A stretch of 64,000 nucleotides of DNA from Methylocystis sp. ATCC 49242 (GCF_000188155.2 NZ_KE124774.1:2858356-2922355), one strand, 5' to 3'. Counted from the first letter of the stretch, positions 36,404-45,575 are shown. Notes: a model not told the origin generated them from the sequence alone. Program-made: numbers and translations.

Positions 36404-37788
36404 TTTTGCGCCTTCAGGCAGTCGAGCCAGCTTTGCGCGGAGCGGCGCACATTGTCGGGCGCCGTGCCGCCGTAGCTCGTGCGGCTCTCGACGGATTTTT
36501 CCACGCCGAGCACGGCGAACACGTCCTGCGTGATGCGCGGCTCGACGCTCTGCATGTCCGCGAGCGTCAGATCCTCGAGGCCAATTCCGCGGCCCTCGGC
36601 CAGCGCCACGACGCGGCCCGTGACGTGATGCGCCTCGCGGAAGGGGAGGTTGAGCTTTCTCACCAGCCAGTCGGCGAGGTCGGTCGCGGTCGCGAAGCCC
36701 GCTCCGGCGGCGGCCTTCATGCGTGCGCGGTTCACCTTCATGTCGCGAACCATTCCCGCGATGGCGGCGATGCAGAGCGACAGCGAATCGAGCGAATCGA
36801 AAGCGCCTTCCTTGTCCTCCTGCATGTCCTTGGAATAGGCGAGCGGCAGGCCCTTCATCACGATCAGCAGCGCCGTCAGCGCGCCGATGACGCGGCCCGA
36901 CTTGCCGCGCACCAGCTCCGCAGCGTCGGGGTTTCGCTTCTGCGGCATGATCGACGAGCCGGTGGTGAATTTGTCGGACAGCGCGATGAAATTGAACTGC
37001 GGCGTCGTCCACAACACGATCTCTTCCGCGAAGCGCGAGAGATGCGTGGCGCAGATCGCGGCGGCCGACAGCGTCTCCAGCACGAAGTCGCGGTCGGAAA
37101 CGCTGTCGAGCGAATTGGCGGTCGGGCGGTCGAACTGAAGCGCCTTCGCCGTCATGTGGCGATCGATGGGGAAGGACGTTCCCGCAAGCGCGGCGGCGCC
37201 GAGCGGGCACTCGTTCGTGCGCGAACGCGCGTCGCGCAGGCGCCCGCGATCGCGGCCGATCATCTCGACATAGGCGAGAAGATGATGGCCGAGCGTGACC
37301 GGTTGCGCCGACTGCAAATGTGTGAAGCCCGGCATGACGCTCGCCGCCTCCTCCATCGCGCGCTCGACGAGCGCGAGCTGCAAATCGGCGAGCTGGGCGT
37401 CCAGCGCGTCGATCTCGTCGCGGATGTAGAGGCGGAAATCCGTCGCCACTTGATCGTTTCGCGAGCGCGCCGTGTGCAGCCGGCCCGCCGCCGGGCCGAT
37501 GAGTTCGGCGAGGCGCGATTCGGCGTTCATGTGGATGTCTTCCAGCGCGCGGGAGAAGACGAATTCGCCGCGCTCGATCTCGCCGCCGATCTGCTCGAGG
37601 CCCTTCTTTATCCTGTCCGCGTCCTCCTGCGAGACAATGCCCTGTTTCGCGAGCATCGCGACATGTGCGAGCGAGCCGCGTATGTCCTGGGGCCCGAGAC
37701 GCTTGTCAAAATCGATGGAGACGTTAATGGCCTCCAGAACCGCGTCGGTTGCGCTCTGAAAGCGACCGCCCCATATCTTGCTCGTCAT
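36400..37788 (-). CDS. argH: Argininosuccinate lyase
   Basis: ArgH cleaves argininosuccinate to arginine and fumarate. The 462-residue enzyme of the fumarase/aspartase superfamily has the signature [20 protein letters not shown], then [42 protein letters not shown] and [12 protein letters not shown] 37788 ([10 protein letters not shown]) is the family start, 23 bp from divergent tlpA, the standard alphaproteobacterial tlpA/argH arrangement. It is the first gene of the argH-thiE-like-Sel1-esterase operon. Confidence 0.96.
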   Translation of the reverse strand: MTSKIWGGRFQSATDAVLEAINVSIDFDKRLGPQDIRGSLAHVAMLAKQGIVSQEDADRIKKGLEQIGGEIERGEFVFSRALEDIHMNAESRLAELIGPAAGRLHTARSRNDQVATDFRLYIRDEIDALDAQLADLQLALVERAMEEAASVMPGFTHLQSAQPVTLGHHLLAYVEMIGRDRGRLRDARSRTNECPLGAAALAGTSFPIDRHMTAKALQFDRPTANSLDSVSDRDFVLETLSAAAICATHLSRFAEEIVLWTTPQFNFIALSDKFTTGSSIMPQKRNPDAAELVRGKSGRVIGALTALLIVMKGLPLAYSKDMQEDKEGAFDSLDSLSLCIAAIAGMVRDMKVNRARMKAAAGAGFATATDLADWLVRKLNLPFREAHHVTGRVVALAEGRGIGLEDLTLADMQSVEPRITQDVFAVLGVEKSVESRTSYGGTAPDNVRRSAQSWLDCLKAQK

Positions 37789-37811
37789 TTTTTCCCCGGA
37801 GCCCGCGCCTG

Positions 37812-38456
37812 ATGAAAACACCGTCCGCCTTCCCGCGACGCCTGACGTCGCTCGCTGTTGTCGCGGCCAGCGCCGGTTTTCTATACTTGGGCGGGCCGAG
37901 CGGCAAGGAAGCGCTGGCGGAGGAAGCCTGCGGGGCGTCGGCCAGGATCGCCGACAGCGTGAAGGATCTCGCTAGGGGCGATGTCGCGGCGATGAATATC
38001 TCGAAAAAGCCCGAGGCCTTGCCCGACTTCGCCTTCAACGGTCCCGACGGCAAGGCGACCTCGCTGTCCGCCTTCAGGGGCAAGACCCTCCTCTTCAATG
38101 TCTGGGCGACATGGTGCGTGCCCTGCCGCGCGGAAATGCCGGAGCTCGACAAGCTTCAGGCCGACCTGGGCTCCAACAGGTTTCAGGTCGTGACGGTCAA
38201 TATCGACACGTCGAGGCTCGAGCGGCCGAAAAAGTTCTTCGAGGAGACTGGCGTCAAGTCGCTCGACCTCAACGCCGACCCCAAGGCCAATATTTTCTTC
38301 GAGCTGAAACAGGCGGGCAAGGCGCTTGGGCTTCCCGTCACCATTCTGATCGGCCCCGACGGCTGCCAGATCGGACTGATGAACGGCCCGGCCGCCTGGC
38401 ATTCCGCGGACGCCAAGGCGCTCGTCTCGAAGGCGGTTGAAGCGGCGTCGCGCTGA
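37812..38456 (+). CDS. tlpA: TlpA-type membrane-anchored thiol:disulfide reductase
   Basis: This ~214-residue protein has one N-terminal membrane helix ([17 protein letters not shown]) and a periplasmic thioredoxin domain with the redox pair in WCVPC (Cys102/Cys105). TlpA was first described in Bradyrhizobium as needed for cytochrome aa3 maturation, and it reduces copper chaperones and Cu(A) sites. It is divergent from argH with 23 bp between starts, the conserved arrangement. Its copper-oxidase role may matter in a copper-dependent methanotroph (inference). Two extra cysteines (Cys40 and one near the C-terminus) are present. Confidence 0.9.
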   Translation: MKTPSAFPRRLTSLAVVAASAGFLYLGGPSGKEALAEEACGASARIADSVKDLARGDVAAMNISKKPEALPDFAFNGPDGKATSLSAFRGKTLLFNVWATWCVPCRAEMPELDKLQADLGSNRFQVVTVNIDTSRLERPKKFFEETGVKSLDLNADPKANIFFELKQAGKALGLPVTILIGPDGCQIGLMNGPAAWHSADAKALVSKAVEAASR

Positions 38457-38527
38457 ACGCTTAACATCGGCCGGCCGCGCCCTAGTTGATGTCGAGATGT
38501 TTCCCGGACGCAACAAGGAAGACGGCC

Positions 38528-38962
38528 GTGCACGTATCGATCGAACAGGCGGAGAAAGCCATCGCCGCCGCCCGCAGCAAGGCGCTCGAACTCAAGACCC
38601 AGATGTGCATCGCCGTCGTCGACTCGGGCGGCGTGCTGAAAGCGTTTCATCGCATGGACGACGCCTGGGTCGGCAGCGTCGATATTGCGATGAAGAAGGC
38701 GAAGACGGCCGTCTTCTTCGGCATGCCGACCGGCCAGATCGGCAAGCTGTCGCAGCCGGGCGGCCCGCTCTACGGCATCGAACACTCGAACGACGGGCTC
38801 ATCACCTTCCCCGGCGGCCTGCCCATCGTCGACGGGCAGGGCGTCATGATCGGCGCCATCGGGGTCAGCGGCTCATCGGTCGAGAATGACCACGCCGTGG
38901 CGAAGGCGGGCGTCGACACGCTCGGCGTCTGCGACCTGCCGGAGCATCCCTGGCGGACCTGA
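38528..38962 (+). CDS. GlcG/HbpS-family protein
   Basis: This 144-residue GlcG/HbpS-like (DUF336/PF03928) protein has [52 protein letters not shown] and [18 protein letters not shown]. The fold binds small ligands such as haem or tetrapyrroles in some members and is often encoded near glycolate or methylotrophy genes. GTG 38528 is chosen because AGGAAG lies 6 nt upstream; an ATG at 38486 is in frame but has no ribosome site. No export signal is present. Function in this organism is unknown. Confidence 0.8.
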   Translation: MHVSIEQAEKAIAAARSKALELKTQMCIAVVDSGGVLKAFHRMDDAWVGSVDIAMKKAKTAVFFGMPTGQIGKLSQPGGPLYGIEHSNDGLITFPGGLPIVDGQGVMIGAIGVSGSSVENDHAVAKAGVDTLGVCDLPEHPWRT

Positions 38963-39002
38963 TGGCGGCGCCGGGCGGCGGCGCCCGGGCCGCGCCAAGG
39001 CC

Positions 39003-39464
39003 TCAATCTTCGTCATGCGACCTTTTCGATTTCTTCTTTTTCTTGCCGGCGGGCTTTGCCGGCTCGGCGGGAGCGGCGGCCTTGGGCGCCTCTGGCGCCG
39101 CGGGGGCGGCAGCGGGAGGCTGTTCGGCGGGCGGCGCCGCGGCGGGCGCCGGGGCGCTCTCGGCGGCGGGAGCGGGGGCGGCGGCTTCAGTCGGCGCCTC
39201 GGGCGCGGGATTGGAGGCGGGACGGGTCGTGAAAAGCCAGGTCAGACCGGCGATGACGAGAACCGCTGCGGCGATCGCGAGACCCGACATGCTCGCCTTC
39301 TTCGCCGCTGCGACGGGCGTCTTGACCGCAACCGCCTCGGCGGGCGGTTCGGCGGCAGGAGCGGCGGCTGGCGCTGGATCGGCGGCGGCCGGCGCGGGCT
39401 CCCCGGCCGGAAGTTCGCCCCGATACTGGCTCCACACCCACGCCTTCGACTGCTCGTCCGACAT
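39003..39464 (-). CDS. Single-pass membrane protein with Ala/Pro-rich arms
   Basis: This ~153-residue protein has one central membrane helix (MSGLAIAAAVLVIAGLTWLF, about residues 59-78) flanked by long Ala/Pro/Glu-rich low-complexity arms, and ends with a basic cluster GKKKKKSKRSHDED. The N-terminal SDEQSKAWVWSQYRGELPAG may be the only folded part. The second of two close ATGs (39464) has GGAGG 7 nt upstream and is preferred. No family is recognised. A structural envelope role is a guess. Confidence 0.65.
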   Translation of the reverse strand: MSDEQSKAWVWSQYRGELPAGEPAPAAADPAPAAAPAAEPPAEAVAVKTPVAAAKKASMSGLAIAAAVLVIAGLTWLFTTRPASNPAPEAPTEAAAPAPAAESAPAPAAAPPAEQPPAAAPAAPEAPKAAAPAEPAKPAGKKKKKSKRSHDED

Positions 39465-39683
39465 CGTCATTCCTCCCTGAAAAAGCTCGCGCCTGGAGAA
39501 GTTTATCTCCGATCCGCCACTGGCCTCATGTTGCCTTCCCTTCGCGCGGGTCACAAGACCATTTCGCGGAAAACGCGTGGGCGAAACCGCGCAAAATCCG
39601 TCTCCCCAACTGGAGACAGGGCTGCAAATCGCGCTAAGTAGAAGGCAGTTTCACCCAACCCGAAGCAATGAGCGAGAGGCAGC

Positions 39684-40169
39684 ATGACCATCAAGGCCGG
39701 CGACAGAATTCCCGACGTCACACTGACCGTCATGGGCAAGGACGGCCCGCAGACGATCAAATCCAAGGATTATTTCGCCGGTCGCAAGATCGCGCTTTTT
39801 TCGGTGCCGGGCGCCTATACGCCGACCTGCCACACGAAGCACCTGCCGGGCTTCGTCGAGAAGGCCGACGAGATCAAGTCCAAGGGCGTCGACGCCGTGG
39901 CGGTGACCGCGGTCAACGACATCTTCACCCTCGACGCCTGGCTGAAGGAGAAGGGCGCGAGCGGCAAGATCGACGGTCTCGCCGACGGCTCCGCCGTGCT
40001 CGCGAGGGCCATGGGGCTCGAACTCGATCTGACCGAGCATGGACTCGGCGTGCGCGGCAAGCGCTATTCGGCGATCGTCAGGGACGGCGTCGTCGAATGG
40101 ATCAATGTCGAGGAAAATTCGAGCCTCGCGACCGTATCGAGCGCCGAATCGACGCTGGCGAAGCTCTGA
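39684..40169 (+). CDS. Peroxiredoxin (Prx5/AhpE-like, 1-Cys)
   Basis: This 161-residue peroxiredoxin has the peroxidatic Cys49 in VPGAYTPTCHTKHLPGF, the Prx5-subfamily signature, with no other cysteine, so it works as a 1-Cys enzyme that needs an external thiol. It reduces peroxides in the cytoplasm. GAGAGG precedes ATG 39684. It ends 54 bp before the convergent mcl stop, and both share the terminator at 40190-40222. Confidence 0.93.
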   Translation: MTIKAGDRIPDVTLTVMGKDGPQTIKSKDYFAGRKIALFSVPGAYTPTCHTKHLPGFVEKADEIKSKGVDAVAVTAVNDIFTLDAWLKEKGASGKIDGLADGSAVLARAMGLELDLTEHGLGVRGKRYSAIVRDGVVEWINVEENSSLATVSSAESTLAKL

Positions 40170-40189
40170 GCGCGACGCGCTGAAACGAA

Positions 40190-40222
40190 AAGGCCGGCCC
40201 CGCGAGGCCGGCCTTCTTTATT
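40190..40222. terminator. Bidirectional intrinsic terminator between prx and mcl
   Basis: A perfect 10-bp stem AAGGCCGGCC/GGCCGGCCTT with a 6-nt loop at 40190-40215 is followed by a T-rich tail (CTTTATTTT) on the plus strand, with an A tract on the other side. It serves both the peroxiredoxin (plus) and mcl (minus) transcripts. Confidence 0.88.
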
Positions 40223-41263
40223 TTAGAATCCGTAAATCTTCGCGAAATCCGCATCCTTCGCCGCGACCTGCCTTGCGAGGTCGACGACGACCTTGCACTG
40301 CTTCCAGGTCGCGTCGTCCTGCATGCGGCCGTCGATCATCACCGCGCCGGTGCCGTCGGGCATGGCCTCCAGCACGCGCCTCGCGAAGGCGACTTCCGCC
40401 GGATCGGGCGAGAAGACGCGCTTGGCGATGTCGATCTGGGTCGGATGAAGCGACCAGGCGCCGGCGCAGCCCAGAAGGAAGGCGTTGCGGAACTGCGATT
40501 CGCAGGCGGCCGGGTCCGAGAAGTCGCCGAAGGGGCCATAGAAGGCCTTGATGCCGGCGGAGGCGCAGGCGTCGACCATCTTGGCGATGGTGTAATGCCA
40601 GAGATCCTGCTGGAAGGTCGCGCGCGGCGCGTCTCCTTGGGCGTCCGCGATGACCTTGTATTCCGGATGGCCGCCGCCGACGCGCGTCGTCTTCATGGCG
40701 CGCGAGGCCGCGAGGTCCGCCGGGCCGAGCGAAATGCCGTGCATGCGCGGCGAGGCGGCCGCGATGGCGTCGACATTCTTCACGCCCTCGGCCGTCTCCA
40801 GAATCGCGTGGATCATGATCGGCTTGGTGACGCCGTTCTTCCCCTCCAGCTGCGCGAGCAGCTGGTCGAGATAGGCGATGTCCCAAGGGCCTTCGACCTT
40901 GGGCAGCATGACGACGTCGAGCTTGTTCCCCACCGCGCCCACGACCTCGATCATGTCGTCGAGCGCCCAGGGGCTGTTCAGCGAATTCATGCGCGTCCAC
41001 AGGCCGGTGGAGCCGAAGTCGGTGGACTTCGCCATTTCGATGAAGCCGGCGCGGGCGGCCTCCTTGGCGTCGGCGGGAATGGCGTCCTCGAGATTGCCGA
41101 GCACCACGTCGACCTGTTTCGCGATATCCGGAACTTTCGCGCGCATTTTCTCGATATGCGGCGGCACGAAATGGATCATGCGCTCCACCTTCACCGGCGG
41201 CTCGCGGTAGGGAGCGGGCGCGCCGATGGCCAGCGGACGGTAGAATTGATTGGGAAGTTTCAT
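40223..41263 (-). CDS. mcl: Malyl-CoA lyase
   Basis: This 346-residue TIM-barrel enzyme of the HpcH/CitE family cleaves L-malyl-CoA to acetyl-CoA and glyoxylate, closing the serine cycle of type II methylotrophs and the ethylmalonyl-CoA pathway. It has [17 protein letters not shown] at the N-terminus, [38 protein letters not shown] (acidic metal ligand), [32 protein letters not shown] and [20 protein letters not shown], all typical of malyl-CoA lyases rather than citrate lyase. No other serine-cycle gene is adjacent, so it is not part of the large cycle cluster seen in relatives. The upstream gene is convergent across a shared terminator. Confidence 0.9.
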   Translation of the reverse strand: MKLPNQFYRPLAIGAPAPYREPPVKVERMIHFVPPHIEKMRAKVPDIAKQVDVVLGNLEDAIPADAKEAARAGFIEMAKSTDFGSTGLWTRMNSLNSPWALDDMIEVVGAVGNKLDVVMLPKVEGPWDIAYLDQLLAQLEGKNGVTKPIMIHAILETAEGVKNVDAIAAASPRMHGISLGPADLAASRAMKTTRVGGGHPEYKVIADAQGDAPRATFQQDLWHYTIAKMVDACASAGIKAFYGPFGDFSDPAACESQFRNAFLLGCAGAWSLHPTQIDIAKRVFSPDPAEVAFARRVLEAMPDGTGAVMIDGRMQDDATWKQCKVVVDLARQVAAKDADFAKIYGF

Positions 41264-41422
41264 CGAGATCAGCTCCGCTCGCGCGCGTCTCCCGCCGGGA
41301 ATGGAGGCCGGAGGGCTTCGGGGGAGACGCGGAAAAGACGGGTCGAGCTAGCGCAGACCGCGGGGAATGGCAATGGCGCCGCCCGAAGGCCGCGCCTTTT
41401 TGAAGATCGGCCCGGACAATGA

Positions 41423-41442
41423 AAGGGCGCTCCTGCGCCCTT
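41423..41442 (-). terminator. Intrinsic terminator of the radical SAM gene
   Basis: AAGGGCGC and GCGCCCTT pair around TCCT; the distal arm is followed by a short T run (TTTCATT) on the minus strand. The hairpin includes the stop codon region of the radical SAM gene, a compact arrangement. Confidence 0.7.
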
Positions 41443-43012
41443 ATTCCGCCGGCGCGGGCTCCGCGTGACGCGCCGGCTGGGGAGCGGGCGGCATGGCGAG
41501 TTGCGGCTCCCAGTAATTGCCCTTCGCGAACATGTGCCGGGCCTGGGCGTATTGGAACATGATGCGCGCGACGATGGTCATCGTGGAGGGCTTACGCACG
41601 GCCGCGCCCCAGACCCTGTTCCACATGCGGCCTTCCGGCTCGCCCATCTTGCGCACGTCCATCCCCACCTGCATCGCCTGGCGCTCGATATCGCGCAGCT
41701 TCGACACGTCGAGCGGAGCCGGCTCCGGCCCCTTGCGCTCCCGGCCGAAGGTCTCGATGAAGCGCAGCATCCGCTCGCCGAAGGCCGCCGGCGCATAGAG
41801 CGCGTTGCAGAGATTCTTCATGCCGTGATGAAGCTCCTCCATGCTCATCGTCTTCGACTGGATGTTGGAGCTCCACGGCACCGCCTGCGTCTCGACGCCG
41901 CCGGAGAGAAGGCGCCCTTCGCTCGTGATGCGGTCGTAAAGCGGCGTCGCCTCGGAGGCCATAAGGGCGCCGAGGCTGAACATCGGAATCGCGGTCGCCA
42001 TGGCGAAATCATATTGCTGGGCGAAGACGTTCGGACCGTCGTGGTCGAAGCCGACGATCATGCCGCCCATGACGGAAATCCCGTGGTCGACGAGCTTCTG
42101 CACTTCGTCGACGAGATTGATCTTCAAATTCTGCCGCTTGCCCGTCTCGCGCAGGCTCTCGATATTCGGCGTCTCGATGCCGACGAAGACCTGGTTGAGG
42201 CCGGCCGCGACGCACATGTCGAGCAGTTCCTCGTCGCGGGTCGCGTCGATGGAGATTTGCGTGACGAAATCCATGGGGTGATCGCGCCGCCAATCGGCGA
42301 TCGCCGCGAGCAGTTCCTTGCAATGCGCACGATAGGCCGTGAAATTGTCGTCGGCCAGAAAGGCCGCGCGATAGCCCTGCGCCCAGAGTGCGTCGAGTTC
42401 GGCGATGACATGCGCGATGGGCTTGTGGCGCTGCCTGCGCCCCAGATACTGGATGACGTCGCAGAACTCGCATTCGAACGGACAGCCGCGCGAGGTCTGC
42501 ACGGCCCCTAGCAGCGCGCGATCGTTGGGATAGAGATCCCAGCGCGGCGCCGGCGTGAGGGCGAGCGAGGGCTTGTCGCCGAAATAGGCGTCGTTCGGCC
42601 GGCCGGCGCGAAGATCCGCGAAGACCTTGCCGGCGATTTCCTCCGCCTCGCCGCACACCATCACGTCGCAATGGTCGCGCAGGCGGGCGGGGCTGAGGCT
42701 GGCATAGGGGCCGCCGATGACGACCTTCTTGCCGCGACGCCGGAACGCGTCGGCGATCGCGGTCATGCGGCCGCGCTGGCTGACCTTGCCGGTGATCAGG
42801 ATCCAGTCCGCCGGATGGTCGTAATCGACCGGCGACACCGTTTCATCGCAAATGGAAATCCGGAAGTCGCCCGGCGCCAGAGCCGCGACCGTCGCGGCGG
42901 CGAGGTCGGCCATCATCACGCCGGCGGGCTGTCCCGAAGCGGCAAGAACCTCCGCGCCGAAATAGGTCGGAAAATCGGCCGCCGGATTGATCACGTACAG
43001 AGATGATGTCAT
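41441..43012 (-). CDS. B12-binding radical SAM protein
   Basis: This 523-residue protein has an N-terminal cobalamin-binding Rossmann domain (about 5-140; VVIGGPYASLSPARLRDHCDVMVCGEAEEI) and a radical SAM domain with the cluster motif CPFECEFCDV, followed by FLADDNFTAYRAHCKELL, FVGIETPNIESLRETGKRQN and a DUF4070-like C-terminal region. The combination occurs in class B radical SAM methyltransferases, including the hopanoid methylase HpnP, but the substrate cannot be decided here. GAGG lies 7 nt upstream of ATG 43012. The gene has its own terminator and stands alone. Confidence 0.85.
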   Translation of the reverse strand: MTSSLYVINPAADFPTYFGAEVLAASGQPAGVMMADLAAATVAALAPGDFRISICDETVSPVDYDHPADWILITGKVSQRGRMTAIADAFRRRGKKVVIGGPYASLSPARLRDHCDVMVCGEAEEIAGKVFADLRAGRPNDAYFGDKPSLALTPAPRWDLYPNDRALLGAVQTSRGCPFECEFCDVIQYLGRRQRHKPIAHVIAELDALWAQGYRAAFLADDNFTAYRAHCKELLAAIADWRRDHPMDFVTQISIDATRDEELLDMCVAAGLNQVFVGIETPNIESLRETGKRQNLKINLVDEVQKLVDHGISVMGGMIVGFDHDGPNVFAQQYDFAMATAIPMFSLGALMASEATPLYDRITSEGRLLSGGVETQAVPWSSNIQSKTMSMEELHHGMKNLCNALYAPAAFGERMLRFIETFGRERKGPEPAPLDVSKLRDIERQAMQVGMDVRKMGEPEGRMWNRVWGAAVRKPSTMTIVARIMFQYAQARHMFAKGNYWEPQLAMPPAPQPARHAEPAPAE

Positions 43013-43082
43013 TGTGAAGCCTCAGCTTTAACATGATTTATTATTTCCTTTTCTGAATGTTGCCACAAGCGCCGTAATCGCG

Positions 43083-43286
43083 TCACATGGCTGCTGTCGC
43101 GCCTAAGCTTGCCCGGTCGGGGCCGGCGTCGGGGCAATTCGGCGCCGGCGCGACGCATGCGCCGTCAGCTCCCGTCACCCCTATGCGCTGATTGCTGACT
43201 TCCACGGCGGCGACCGACGCCGGCGACCCGGCCATCGCCCGCGAAGAAGGGAGACCACCGCAGCCGGGATTAAGTATTTTTCGCAT
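43083..43286 (-). CDS. Possible small protein (weak)
   Basis: A 67-codon minus-strand frame starts MRKILNPGCGGLPSS with AAGAG 6 nt upstream of the ATG and ends at 43083. It has three cysteines, no signal peptide and no recognised family. Codon use is only weakly gene-like, and the region is otherwise intergenic, so this may be spurious. It is recorded because ribosome-site spacing is good. Confidence 0.2.
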   Translation of the reverse strand: MRKILNPGCGGLPSSRAMAGSPASVAAVEVSNQRIGVTGADGACVAPAPNCPDAGPDRASLGATAAM

Positions 43287-43393
43287 GTTGCGCTCTTCGA
43301 TCATTCGTGGAACCCAGGGCCGGGTTTTTGAAGCGCGCCCGAAATTTTGTCCGCGCGGCGGCCTTCGAGGGTGAGCGAGGGGCGCGAGACAAC

Positions 43394-43527
43394 GTAAAGA
43401 AAGCGTAAATGCGACGACGCGACGCGCTGTTTCTAATCGGGAAATCCGGTACGGGACCGGCACGAAGCCGGTCCGAATCGGGAGCGGCGGATTCGCCCGG
43501 CGCGAATGTGAAGAAAGCGTAATCGCG
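43394..43527. repeat. Direct repeat pair with internal hairpin upstream of DUF983 gene
   Basis: Two 20-mers, 43394-43413 and 43508-43527, agree at 17 of 20 positions and share the core AAGAAAGCGTAA. They lie 114 bp apart, with the perfect 8-bp stem-loop GGACCGGC/GCCGGTCC at 43454-43474 between them. The second copy ends 22 bp before the DUF983 start. A regulator-binding pair or a remnant repeat unit are both possible. Confidence 0.5.
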
Positions 43528-43549
43528 CCCGGCGGATCGGGGAGGATGT

Positions 43550-43909
43550 ATGGGTAACGCGACGTCGCCGAAGAAATCCCTGTGGCGCGGGATCATGATG
43601 AAATGCCCCCGCTGCGGGGAGGGAAAGCTTTTCAACGGCTATCTGAAACGGGAAGCGGCCTGCCCCCATTGCCATGAGAGCTTCGACGGCCTCGACGCGG
43701 ACGACGGCCCGGCGTGGCTGACGATCGGCCTTACGGCGCATATCGTCATTCCGCTGCTGATCTTTCTGGAGCGCGGCGACTTGCTGCCGCTCTGGCAGGA
43801 GTTCTCGATCCTCGCCGTCGTGACGATCGCCTGCGCGCTCCTGCTGCTGCCGCTCTCGAAGGGCTTCTTCATCGCGGCGATGTGGCTCACCGCCCGCAAG
43901 AGCGCCTGA
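43550..43909 (+). CDS. DUF983 zinc-ribbon membrane protein
   Basis: This 119-residue protein has an N-terminal zinc ribbon (CPRCGEGKLFNGYLKREAACPHC) followed by two membrane helices (LTIGLTAHIVIPLLIFLE and ILAVVTIACALLLLPLSKGFF), the DUF983 pattern. In alphaproteobacteria such genes are sometimes near cytochrome oxidase assembly genes, but not here. The start ATG 43550 has GGAGG about 7 nt upstream. Its stop abuts the convergent fusion gene. Function is unknown. Confidence 0.85.
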   Translation: MGNATSPKKSLWRGIMMKCPRCGEGKLFNGYLKREAACPHCHESFDGLDADDGPAWLTIGLTAHIVIPLLIFLERGDLLPLWQEFSILAVVTIACALLLLPLSKGFFIAAMWLTARKSA

Positions 43910-45007
43910 TTACGACATAACCTTGCGCAACAACGCTTCCAGCCCCTCGGGAAAGATCAGCTCGCGCGAGGCGGCGATCTCCTCCGGGCTCCACCAGCGC
44001 CAGCCCAGCGTGTGGGTCTTTTCCTCTTCCGTCTGCCCTTGCGGAGCGGGCGCGAATTCCTCGGTGCGGATGAGATAATAGCGCTCGACCGCCTGATGCC
44101 AGTCCTCGCCCAGCTCCATCGGGAATTCGCGCGTGGCGACGACGGGGCCGGGATCGCCGGAGACGACGAGGCCGGTCTCCTCATAGACCTCGCGGCGCAG
44201 GGCGGCCGTGAAGCTCTCGCCCTCCTTCAGCGCGCCGCCCGGCGTCGCCCAGAAGTGATGATGGCCAAGCTCCAGGAAATGCGGCGACAGCCCGCCGGCG
44301 TATTGCATCAGCAGCGCGCGGCCGCCCGTCTCGACGATGAGCGCGCGGGCCGCCTCGCGCCGCGGCAGCTTGGACCCGTCCCAGGGCGCGGCGATCTCGG
44401 GGCGCCCCTCCGGCCGGGCCCAGTCGACGAGCGACCATTTGCCGTCCTCGTAAGCGATCCAGTTCGGCGTGGCGTTCAGCACCGGATATTCGCGCTTCTC
44501 GTCGAGCCGCTTGCCCGTGGCGAGGCGCCAGGCGATGTCGAGCACGCCCGCATGGGCGACCACCAGCACGGTGCGCCCCTCGTTTTCGCGCGCGATGGCG
44601 GTCAGGGCCGCCGCGACTCGCTCGCGAAACTGCTCGAGAGTCTCGCCGTCGGGCGCGGCGAAGCTGGCCTTCCGGCTCAGATAATGCGGATAGATGTCTT
44701 CGTAGATGACCTGCACTTCGGCGTGGGTGTGACCCTGCCAGACGCCGTCATTCTTCTCGCGCAGCTCGGGAACCGTCCGGATTTTCAGCCCCCGTCCCTC
44801 GGCGACGGCTTCCGCGGTCGTCAGCGCCCGGCGCAGATCGCTCGAATAGACTCGGTCGAAATGTTTTTCGTCGAGCTCGCGGGCCAGCGCCTGCGCCTGG
44901 GCGCGGCCGCGGGCGTTGAGCGCGATGTCGAACTGGCCCTGAAAGCGCCGTTCGATATTCCAGTTGGTCTCGCCGTGGCGGGCGAGGCATAGCAGCGTGC
45001 GGGACAT
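43910..45007 (-). CDS. Histidine phosphatase-Nudix hydrolase fusion
   Basis: This 365-residue protein joins two enzymes. Residues 1-200 are a phosphoglycerate-mutase-like histidine phosphatase with LARHGETNWN (phospho-His11) and the second His in VVAHAGVLDIAW (His152). Residues 215-365 are a Nudix hydrolase with a complete Nudix box starting at Gly258 (GALKEGES...RREVYEETGL). The Nudix part would hydrolyse a nucleoside diphosphate derivative and the phosphatase could remove the phosphate produced, a plausible but unproven two-step link. Both active sites look intact. No internal start or stop separates the halves. It is convergent with the DUF983 gene. Confidence 0.88.
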   Translation of the reverse strand: MSRTLLCLARHGETNWNIERRFQGQFDIALNARGRAQAQALARELDEKHFDRVYSSDLRRALTTAEAVAEGRGLKIRTVPELREKNDGVWQGHTHAEVQVIYEDIYPHYLSRKASFAAPDGETLEQFRERVAAALTAIARENEGRTVLVVAHAGVLDIAWRLATGKRLDEKREYPVLNATPNWIAYEDGKWSLVDWARPEGRPEIAAPWDGSKLPRREAARALIVETGGRALLMQYAGGLSPHFLELGHHHFWATPGGALKEGESFTAALRREVYEETGLVVSGDPGPVVATREFPMELGEDWHQAVERYYLIRTEEFAPAPQGQTEEEKTHTLGWRWWSPEEIAASRELIFPEGLEALLRKVMS

Positions 45008-45159
45008 GTCGTTTCAAGCTGCGCCGGCGCCGAAAACGGCCTGGCCAATATGCGCGCGGGCTTGCGCGAAAATCGCCCGCCGCGCCGTTACGCTTGGTTG
45101 TATTGCCTCATTCAGCGCCAAAAGTCAGTCGCCTTTTGGCTGTTGCGGCCGCCAAATCG

Positions 45160-45414
45160 CTAGTGGCGGGCGGTCAGCGTGAATTCGCCCGCGCGCAGGC
45201 GGCCAGGCAGCGCCTCCGCGAATGTCGCCACAGCCTCTTCGCCATAGGTCGCGACGAGCTCGCGCAGGGCGGCCGACAGCGCGGCCTGAGCGAAGGAATC
45301 GCTCTCTATGCCGGCGAGGATCGCTTCGGCGAAAGCTTCGGTCACATAGGCGAGCGCGGCGCGGTGTTGCTCCCCGCCCGCCTCGTCGAGAGAGGCGAAT
45401 GTCAGTTGCGTCAT
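45160..45414 (-). CDS. Small hypothetical protein
   Basis: This 84-residue cytoplasmic protein (MTQLTFASLDEAGGEQHR...) is mostly alpha-helical and Ala/Glu-rich, with no cysteine, no signal and no recognised family. The start at 45414 is chosen over 45465 because it begins the conserved-looking helix. It lies just left of the island boundary (45479), so it is the native left neighbour of the integration site. Confidence 0.6.
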   Translation of the reverse strand: MTQLTFASLDEAGGEQHRAALAYVTEAFAEAILAGIESDSFAQAALSAALRELVATYGEEAVATFAEALPGRLRAGEFTLTARH

Positions 45415-45478
45415 GAAGCGCACTCTAGACAAGCCGCCCGCCCCGCGCGACACGCCTCTTTCCAAACGGTTAATTCGG

Positions 45479-45521
45479 GCTTGTAAAAACTGTTACGGAC
45501 TTCCGTAGCGATAGGTGATGT
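45479..45521. repeat. Left 43-bp direct repeat (att-like)
   Basis: This copy matches 48969-49011 at 42 of 43 positions (T at 45491, C in the other copy). It contains the dyad TACGGA-CT-TCCGTA, whose 2-bp centre resembles serine-recombinase crossover sites. It is a duplicate of the TIGR02301 3' end including the stop codon. Confidence 0.88.
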
Positions 45522-45575
45522 TTTCATGCTCGGTGATTAGGTCTCGATCTGAGACCTGTCCTCGCTTGCCGAAAT

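Larger units (their letters stand above)
43013..43549. other. 537-bp intergenic region, mostly without an obvious gene
   Basis: The left part (43013-43080) is AT-rich and probably holds the promoter of the radical SAM gene. The middle has a weak minus-strand reading frame (43083-43286). The right part holds a 20-bp direct repeat pair (43394-43413, 43508-43527) and a stem-loop GGACCGGC/GCCGGTCC (43454-43474) upstream of the DUF983 gene. No RNA gene is recognised. Confidence 0.5.

Noticed and set aside
40223-41263. Citrate lyase beta subunit as the identity of this CitE-family gene
   Set aside because: Length, the N-terminal [10 protein letters not shown] segment and several internal motifs match malyl-CoA lyase, and no citrate lyase alpha or gamma gene is nearby.
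41441-43012. Naming the radical SAM gene hpnP
   Set aside because: The domain layout fits, but the substrate cannot be decided without phylogeny and no hopanoid gene is adjacent.
42843-43034. Alternative frame starting MLKLRLHNDI just upstream of the radical SAM start
   Set aside because: It overlaps the radical SAM gene in another frame and lacks any family match; the GAGG site is spaced for ATG 43012.
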